Below are positions 56,145 to 64,000 of a stretch of 64,000 nt of DNA, one piece after another (position 1 is the first letter of the stretch; each line of letters opens with the position of its first letter). A program made the translations under genes and the position numbers. Below the pieces are notes generated by a model that saw only the letters and a program-made list of their open reading frames with translations, was not told the origin of the DNA and searched no databases. Origin of the DNA: Mansonella perstans (lineage: Eukaryota; Nematoda; Chromadorea; Rhabditida; Onchocercidae); assembly GCA_037074765.1 (NCBI GenBank), contig JBAMDO010000575.1:682001-746000 (forward strand), read 5' to 3'.

Positions 56145-59100
56145 ATGTCTCTTGCAAGTAATTACCATTCCCATAAGCCAAATGTGCCCATTATAATGGA
56201 AGATGTGTTTGGTTGGGTACGTGAAGGTAATACGTTTCAAGTACGCGTTTGGCTTGATGATACCGAACACGATCTAAATGTTGGGTAAGATTTAAAAGTT
56301 TTATTGATAAATTAACATTAAATAAGAATGTCATGTTTTTTTGCCTAACTTTTCGGTTACTACATTCATAGAAAGTTAATTCTGTAAAAATAAAAATTAG
56401 ATAATCGGACAAGTGTACTTAATAAAATTCCAAACTCGAGCAGTAATATTCCCAGCTTGAATTTTCAATTACTTAATATCATTTATGTAATTAATATGAC
56501 TTATAACCATCCTATTATAACTCATATTAATCATGATATTCTGTATTCAATGTTAGGTGCGCTTTTTTTCACAGTTTTTCATTTTAAGCGACGATCATGC
56601 TTTTTCATTGCTTCATTGGGCATCGAAAGAAGGACATGTTGCAATTGCTGAATTGCTGCTTTCTCGAGGAGCACGTGTAAACGCGACAAATATGGGTGAT
56701 GATACAAGCTTACACTTAGCTGCAGCCCATGGAAATCGTGAAATTGTTGTGGTACTTTCATATATTTTTAAATTATATTCTTAATCTCTATTGTTATTAA
56801 CATAGTTCGAGAATTTAAACCGTCCATCTTGTTCGTTTTCTGAGATGCGTCTTGGATTTTTTCTGCTAGATCTCGTTTTGCTTTCTGTAAACTATATATT
56901 TGATTTTAATCTTCCTTTCTATTAATTATGGTAAAAATTCTACTTCTAGAAATTGCTTAATCGGAAAGCAAGTGTGAACGTAGCAAATGAACATGGCATG
57001 ACACCTCTTCATTATGCATGCTTTTGGGGTTATGTGCAAATCTGTGAGGTAAGAACGTTAACTTTCCAAGGACTTGAAAATTTTTCTTTAGTTTCATCTA
57101 AGATCGTTCATAAAATTTATCAACTCAAATTTTCCATTTGCTTGGGTTTTCTTCACTCAAAGGTTTTTCTTCAACATATCTTTTATTAATCAGACATCTA
57201 TGATTATAGTTTTGGTATTTAGTTTTGTTGCATTTTTCTAGGATCTTATTCGAAGTGGTGCTGTAATAGGAACTTGCAATAAGAAGGGACAGACGCCACT
57301 TGATGTCTGCCAACCACAGGCTCGTAATGCAGTTGCAGGTTCGTAATGCAGTTAATTGTATTGCTAATTTTTTCAGTGGTCATTTTTTTGGATTTCAACA
57401 ATTCAATTTAATTCTTGAATTCTTAATAACTGTAACTGCAATATTTAGCAATCATGTTTAGAAATTGCACGAGAACATGGACAAAATATCAATGAAAGGA
57501 TACCATTCAGAGATCAGAACTGGAAAGGTACAAAAACTCGCACTAGAGATGCAACACTTTCAAGGTTGGTCTCGCTTAAATTTCACTTTATATTCTCAGC
57601 CACTATTGCTAAAGGTGAAATCAGAATTTATAGACCCCTTATGAATTAATTTTAGAATCCAATAGGTTTGATGAATTTCAGTTTGTCTTGCTAATGCATA
57701 CTGAAATGTTTACAGGTACACAGGTGTCGATATGTCGTCTTTAAGTTTATCAATGAAAATAGCCGAATCTCATAGTGGTGAAGTATGGCGTGGTAAGTGG
57801 CAAGGGAATGATATCGCGGCTCGAATTTTAGCAATACGTGAAGTAACTCCACGGATCAGTCGTGACTTCCAAGTCGAATTTCCTGCTTTAAGGTATTTTC
57901 TTCACGATGTTTTAATTTCCTATTTAGTCCCTTTGATTTGTACATTTTCCATCTTTTCCATTTTATTAATTCTTTTTTCTTGTTTGGTGCTATATTTACC
58001 GACTTGAGTATAAATTATTTAGATGACCATTCATAGTCTGCTGAAATCTGAGCGAGTCAGTATTTCAGGTCACAGCTTTTCATCATATTGTCGCTTTACT
58101 ATATCTGTATTTTTTGAATCTTTTTTCAGAATTTTCGCCCATTCGAATGTATGCCCTGTGCTGGCCTGCTGTAATCAACCACCGAATCTTGTTGTTATCA
58201 GTCAACTGATGCCATTTGGTTCACTTTATAACGTATTGCACGAACAGACGGGTATAGTACAATATTTTTTTGTAGGCTGAAAAAAGTTCATTTATCAAAT
58301 TTATCGGCACTCGTTACCTTCGTTTGTTGTTGAAATATTTCGGTTTACTGAGCTGATGAGTTGTGATCATAAATTTTTTTCAAATGCTTCATCTCTTTTC
58401 AATTTTTTGCCAGCTTACATAGTTTGGAATGCTAATTTTCCAACTTGACATGTTTTAGGTAAATTTCAAATTCCACAGTTCATTTTTTCCAATATTCAGC
58501 AGTTGTAATCGATCAAGCACAAGCGATAAAGTTTGCTTTGGATATCGCTCGTGGCATGTCATTTCTCCATTCGCTGGATTCACTAGTTTTGAGGTATTAT
58601 CTCAGTTCGAAACATGTTGTGGTTGACGAAGATCTATCAGCAAAAATTTCAATGGCCGATACGAAATTCAGTTTTCAGGAAGTAGGCAGGTTATATTCTC
58701 CTGCATGGATGTCACCGGAAGGTAGAGATTTCATTCATAGTTATTATATGTGGTTACTGTTTGAATATCATTCAGTTTTTCGTTTTTTAGATGTGTTTTT
58801 CGACTGACAGTGATAACTAGGATTTCTTCATGGTCTACGAACATCAGATAATTTATAATTATTAAAGATCTGTCTAATTCAAGCTGATTAGTTTTGAAAG
58901 TTAGTGCGGTATTGTTTCAAACATTGGAGTTAATCGATAGTTTGTTCTTTTTTTGCAGCTCTGAAATATTCACCAACGGATTTAAATATTAGAGCAGCTG
59001 GCATGTGGAGCTTTGGTATTTTATTATGGGAATTGAATACTCGAGAAGTGCCATTCTCAGACCTTTCTCCTATGGAAATTGGAATAAAGGTTGGTTATCG

Positions 59101-59765
59101 GTCTGATTAAATGGATATTGAATAAAATCCTTGGGGAAAAAGACAATGAGAAAGCGAAAAAGAGATTTACTGGTCTAGTTCTTCATGTGTTTAATTTAAT
59201 TGTGATTTTATAGAAACAAATCAAATTTGGAATCCAATTTTAAATTTGAAATTTGGCATTATGATGAATTAGTTTGTTAAAGCATAATTTATTGATTTTC
59301 GGTCGCGTTCGCGATAAATTCAAAAATTGGTTTGACGCATTTATTTTTTGAGAAAGTGCATTTCAACCAATTTTTTGAAAAAAATAATTGCCAGAACAAA
59401 TGAGAGTGTAAAAGAAGTCCTAACCTAATCACATTTATCCTAACCATTTTAATCTCTATTCCATTTTTATGAATTTGTTTTGTTGCCTAACAAATAACGA
59501 ACTATATTTAAGGCACTTCTTTTTCGATTTTCTTCTTTTTTTGAAAAAAGCTGAGCTTAGGGGAGAATTGAACTCTATAAATTTTAGATCCTTTGAATTG
59601 AAGTTTTCTTTCCAGGTTGCACTGGAAGGTCTACGTGTTCCATTTCCACCCGGAATATCACGAAATATGGGACGTTTGATGAACATTTGTTTGAATGAAG
59701 ATCCTGGTCGGCGACCGAATTTCGACCAAATAATACCAATATTAGAAAAAATGGCTCAATCATAA
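56145..59765 (+). CDS. pat-4: Integrin-linked kinase, ILK/PAT-4 type pseudokinase
   Basis: Adhesion scaffold that joins PINCH and parvin and links integrin beta tails to actin at muscle attachments. Ten exons fit in phase (56145-56284, 56589-56751, 56950-57048, 57242-57338, 57462-57564, 57716-57892, 58130-58251, 58500-58721, 58959-59089, 59616-59765), giving 467 residues. N-terminal ankyrin repeats ([55 protein letters not shown]), then the linker [20 protein letters not shown] and a kinase-like domain: G-loop region [38 protein letters not shown] in place of DFG, APE-like [29 protein letters not shown], ending [17 protein letters not shown]. No HRD catalytic loop is present ([15 protein letters not shown]), as in all ILKs. 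The start may be this ATG or the in-frame one at 56196, which matches the usual ILK N-terminus. Confidence 0.95.
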
Positions 59766-61856
59766 TTCAAATTTTTACATAATTCTAGTCAAAATTGATT
59801 TTTGAAGAAATTTATACTCTTCGTAATATACAGAATGATGCTGCTCTGGAAAAAGGATCAACGCTCAACGTTATTCTTGTTGCAATTTAGCAAGCTGTTA
59901 TTAATAATGTGTAGACATTTAAATAACCAAATACTTGGCATAGATGTCAGGAAATTACGTAATTACGTCAATTTAGTTTCCCTTTCTTTACATTCATAAC
60001 TTTTCTGCAATCGGTATATTCCATTATTAAAGTTGCATTTGATTCTTCTTTATCCGCTTTGAAAATAAAATATTTTACTTATAAGCTTCGTTTAGAAATT
60101 TGCATGTTTCCTTCATTTTGTATCATTTATCTTTGTCTGCTACTATTTCTGAGCGTTAGTGTACGTCATGTAGGATGTATTCGAAGTTTTTTCAAATATT
60201 ATCATCCATCTTCTATCCGGTATTACTGATGTCTTTTTTTCTTTTTTCCCAATTCTTTTTATGTAGTATGAAAAACAAAGAAATCTCCGGTTAATTTTCT
60301 TAGAAACGATGAGCTACCTGTGTTGCACAAAAGATGCTAGATCAAAAAGCCGTTAAGCCAGTGAAATTTCAAGAATTTGATGATATTGTTAAATATTCGC
60401 ATTTTCGTTTTATTGAGCAATGCGTTTATATCATATGTTTTATGCTTGTTGTAAATTATATGGTGCTTCAGTTTTTCTTCCATTTTTATAATTTGTAAAT
60501 TTTGAATGAATTTTTTATAAAATCACTAGTCAACGTTATTTCAGTATTTCTTTGACATATGCAAGAATTTAGGAAAAGAAAGTTGTGAGGGAAGCAAGAA
60601 AACGAATGTTATTTTAAAAAGCTACAATTGAGTTTCTTACTAAAAGTTGATTTTAAAATATTCCATGCTGTTTTTCATTTTTCCTCTTTTCCTCACTTTC
60701 TTAATTGTGCCGTGCATGTGAATTTTTCCTTGTTTTTCTACTGGAAAAATGTGCTTTATAATTTATCTATTTATTTTATTATTTTCGGAAAAGTTATTCA
60801 ATAAATTTTAATATGCTAAGAGAAATTTTATACAGCGCAAAAACATTAATACAGGATAGAAATGATTAAAATGGATAAAATGAGCTTAAATTAAAATTCC
60901 AGTTGGAAATCCAAAATAGAAATACAGTATATGGAAACTATTTAGTAGTTCTGAAAAGTGCTGATAGGATAATCCATATTAGTATGTGTTGCATGTCAAG
61001 TTTTTTATCTTTTATTGAATTGAAATATTACCTGTGTAAATTCTCTCAATAGAAATTTAGAAACTAGGGATGACTTCCTTAAAACTACTGTCCAGCACAT
61101 CCCCTCAGTTAAAATGAATTGAAATTTCAAAGAATTCGTTCATGCGTACCACTAAAGAGCTGTAGTAGGCCTAAGCCTAGCGCAATATATAAGAGTTGAA
61201 AAATGGGTGTTATTAAAGTGTATACGGAAAGTTTGTCAGAAAGATGGACGACAATTGGCTGAACTGATATGTTGTTTGAAATTTTTCTCATTTCAAAGCT
61301 TCTTTTCTTTACTTCTTCTCCTTAATTCCTCCATAAAAATTCATATTTGTCAGAAGTTATTCTGAAAATTCAACCTTCAAGTGAGTGGTATCAATACTTC
61401 CTTTTCGTGTCTTTTGTTATGGAAAAATTATTTAACCGGGAGAGGATCTCAAAAATTGTTATTTAACCGGAAGACGGACCTCATCGTTTTTTGTCGGACT
61501 TAACAAAACAAAACAATGCGTCTTTCTGTTGTCTTTCTTGAAATATTCCAGTTATTTTTTTTCCTATGGATAATTCTCGAAATGTATGAATTTTTCGCGA
61601 ACTGTAAAAATTATTAAAATTACCTTTATAACAACTGTTATTGATTGTTGTTACTTCTCAAATTGTTTTTAAGAAGTTTTGAAAAATGCTACACTGAAGT
61701 TTGAAATTTAACGTTTGATTTAAAGTTTGATGAAAAAATTCGAAAACTGCTTAAATTAATTTTTTTTCAATGTATAATATCATGTTGGAAGAAATGAGTC
61801 AAATATTAATGACGTGAATTGTTAAATTCTTGGATGTGTATTTTGAGCAAATGAGA
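59766..61856. other. Intergenic region between ILK and the receptor-like gene
   Basis: About 2.1 kb, strongly AT-rich, holding the ILK 3' untranslated region and the promoter of the downstream gene. The open frame at 59802-59999 has no family features and lies inside the expected ILK 3' UTR. I see nothing else I can support. Confidence 0.55.
60064..60069 (+). terminator. Polyadenylation signal candidate of ILK
   Basis: AATAAA on the plus strand about 300 bases after the ILK stop codon at 59765. Confidence 0.45.
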
Positions 61857-63942
61857 TGCCACTGTTGCAAATTAATTTCTCGACGGATGATTCGACTAGT
61901 TATATTCAAAAACATTTACGTGCCCAGGTATATCTTTAAGCCTGAATAATTTCTAGCATTTTAAAGAAAAGGGAAACTTAACGACCGTATGAAATGAATT
62001 GGGTGGAAAATATCGTTTTAGTAGAAAAATAAAGGAAATTTGATTCATTACTTTTACCTTGTGCAGTATGTAAATTATAAATCGAACTAAATTATAATTT
62101 AATTTTAAGTTCGTGCGTTATTTTTGGCCAGTACAATTAGTGCTTGCTTTACTTTGTTGTCGGATTACTTGCCTCAGGCAAAAAAATAGACGATATGATT
62201 GGATAACTGAATGTCATGCGATTTTCATCAGTTTATTCTTGATTATCATATTACTGATTACAATCGTACAATTTTGGTATAGCATACGAACAATATCTGC
62301 GTAAGTTTTTTCTTCTATGTGCTGATACTATCATTCATCATTTTATTGATCTACTATAGTTATAATTTATTAATAGTATAGAAATCCACTGGAAATAGCC
62401 GTATCAATCTTGCAACTGCAAGGGATCTTAAATTTATGCTTTTTGGTATATTGGGATCGACAATCAGTTTGTGACAAAATGCGGCAACATCTTCAAGCAA
62501 CATCAAATGGTATTGGTGTCCTAAGACGGAAATCATTGCTCAACAATATTCATGTAATTATTTATTTATTATTTGACAGAAAAGCGGAATACATGCAAAT
62601 TGCAACGGTGATTATTAAAATAAGCATCATTTTCTCCAGTGTACTGTCATATAATATCCGATATCAGATTCGAAAATTATCGATTGATGAGATTTGAATT
62701 GATAAGATTTAAAAATTACCGGCTTCCGGAATTTAATACAATGTATAATATACAGTTCAGAAATTCAGTAAAACTGATACACAAATATATTTTGCTTATG
62801 TGAATAGCAAAAAGCATAAACAAATGAGTGAAAAAAAGGAAAGAAAAGAAACACAAATGAACAAAAGTAAACAAAAGAAAAAAGAAATTACAGTAAACAA
62901 AAAGAAAGAAGAAAAAATAAGTTACAGTAAACAAAACACGAATGTTTCACATTGTAAACAACGAATGATGTAATAAAATTTTTTTTTCTTCAGCTTGGTG
63001 CAATCATATCTGGGACTATTATTAGCATATTTATGATAATTTATAAGATTTTACGAATTATTACAAATAATTATTCACCTGTTGTAAAACTTCCATTAAA
63101 TTTTAATCTACCGTATTATTTTCATTGGTTTCTTGTTGGTATTTTCATTTATGTTGCATTCTCTTATCCTGCTATTTATACTGAAGTGTGTAGTCTAATT
63201 AGTATTGCCTGTGCTGAATATCGAGCACTGAATGATGATTTTGCAAGTGATCGTAACACTTATCAATTACCTGTAATTAGACATTACGTTACCGCTCATT
63301 GGGCACTGTTACAATTACAAGGTCTGTTCGGTCAATCACTCAGGTATGAGTCAAATATTTCAAATTTTACCAAGCAAACAGAATTTTTGAAGCAAATAAT
63401 AAAACGTCTCATTATAGCCATATATATAACTTCATTAAATTTAATTAAAATATAAATATTACTTAATTCAATAAGAATCACTAGTGAAGTGTTTGATTGT
63501 TGACTTTAATTTATCAGCAATATGAATGATATATGTTTCAGTATTTTAGTACTTCTGCTCATAAAAAGTTGCTGCATTATTTAGAAATTATCATATTTTT
63601 TTGCAAACTTTTAAGGATAAATTAGATATTCGAAAAATTCTGTTATGTATAAGATTACTCATGATAAGCTTATTTTCTAGCTTATGGATGAGCTTCCACC
63701 TGTCAACCACAACACTCTCTTGCATATTTCTTCTACGATCTGTACCCAACTTTATCGGTCAACTGTTAACATTGGAACCGATTACTATTGCAACAATAGT
63801 TAATACCGTATTGCTTATTGTAATTGTTATCTCACAGATTATCTTTTCCATAGTATCATGCTTACTGTTATGCCATGATATGACGCATTTTCGTTATCTG
63901 ATGATCGTTCTTATTGCTGGTACTAGTGCTATTCAGGAACAG
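61857..63942 (+). CDS. Multi-pass membrane protein, gustatory-receptor-like (GUR/EGL-47/LITE-1 type), 3' end outside window
   Basis: Five exons fit in phase (61857-61927, 62110-62300, 62382-62553, 62994-63343, 63681-63942); the gene runs on past base 64000. After a short N-terminus (MPLLQINFSTDD) there are about seven hydrophobic segments, among them YFWPVQLVLALLCC, AIFISLFLIIILLITIVQFW, AIISGTIISIFMIIYKIL, FHWFLVGIFIYVAFSYPA and NTVLLIVIVISQIIFSIV. Between the fifth and sixth is YRALNDDFASDR followed by RHYVTAHWALLQLQGLFGQS, which resembles the ALN..F / H..L..LN..FG pattern of the arthropod gustatory-receptor superfamily and its nematode members. These act as light, chemical or neuromodulatory membrane receptors. 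The C-terminal signature needed for certainty is off the edge, so family assignment is inference; a multi-pass membrane protein is certain enough. Confidence 0.62.
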
Positions 63943-64000
63943 GTAATTAGAATTGTCGAATTTTCTTTTCTTGGAATCAAAACCTTCAAATTTTCTTTTC

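Noticed and set aside
59802..59999. 65-residue plus-strand frame after ILK
   Set aside because: Lies between the ILK stop and its poly(A) signal with no splice sites or family features; taken as 3' UTR.
62582..62697. Hydrophobic open stretch after TTATTTGACAG, possible receptor exon
   Set aside because: Joining it in the required phase 0 gives an early stop, whereas skipping it joins 62553 directly to 62994 in frame.

Overview
This is AT-rich eukaryotic nuclear DNA, almost certainly from a parasitic nematode of the filarial/spirurid type. Genes are cut into many exons of about 60-250 bases with GT..(T)TTCAG introns of 100-1000 bases. Several start codons lie only 4-13 bases after a consensus 3' splice site, which is what spliced-leader trans-splicing predicts. 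The encoded proteins are orthologues of Caenorhabditis muscle-attachment and chromatin genes, but the introns are longer than is usual there. The organism call is inference; the gene identities come from motifs read directly. Exon boundaries were worked out by hand from splice consensus and reading phase.

Layout: (1) 154-6083, minus, an integrin beta subunit (pat-3 type) missing its membrane and cytoplasmic end beyond the left edge. (2) 6088-9148, non-coding, with GT- and AC-rich microsatellites in inverted orientation. (3) 9149-30006, minus, a 21-kb SWI2/SNF2 ATPase of the SSL-1/Domino/p400-SRCAP type. It has HSA, a split helicase, SANT and a Gln/Ser/Thr-rich tail, plus an alternative early 3' end at 17691. 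(4) 31282-34360, plus, a three-zinc-finger JAZF1-like protein, head-to-head with (3). (5) 34768-40438, minus, the TFIIH helicase XPB/ERCC3, tail-to-tail with (4). (6) 41136-42317, minus, an intronless Obg GTPase of the GTPBP10 type. (7) 43592-51469, minus, PAN2 of the PAN2-PAN3 deadenylase complex, with an apparently degenerate nuclease domain and an added CCCH finger. (8) 51509-56144, non-coding, between divergent PAN2 and ILK, with simple and tandem repeats. (9) 56145-59765, plus, integrin-linked (pseudo)kinase ILK (pat-4 type). (10) 61857 to beyond the right edge, plus, a gustatory-receptor-like multi-pass membrane protein.

Two functional pairs share the window. Integrin beta and ILK are partners in muscle and matrix adhesion, at opposite ends. 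The p400/SSL-1 ATPase and the JAZF1-like protein sit divergently about 1.3 kb apart; mammalian JAZF1 is a subunit of the TIP60/p400 (NuA4) complex. The most surprising single observation is that all DEDD nuclease motifs readable in PAN2 appear to be substituted while the fold-level similarity remains.
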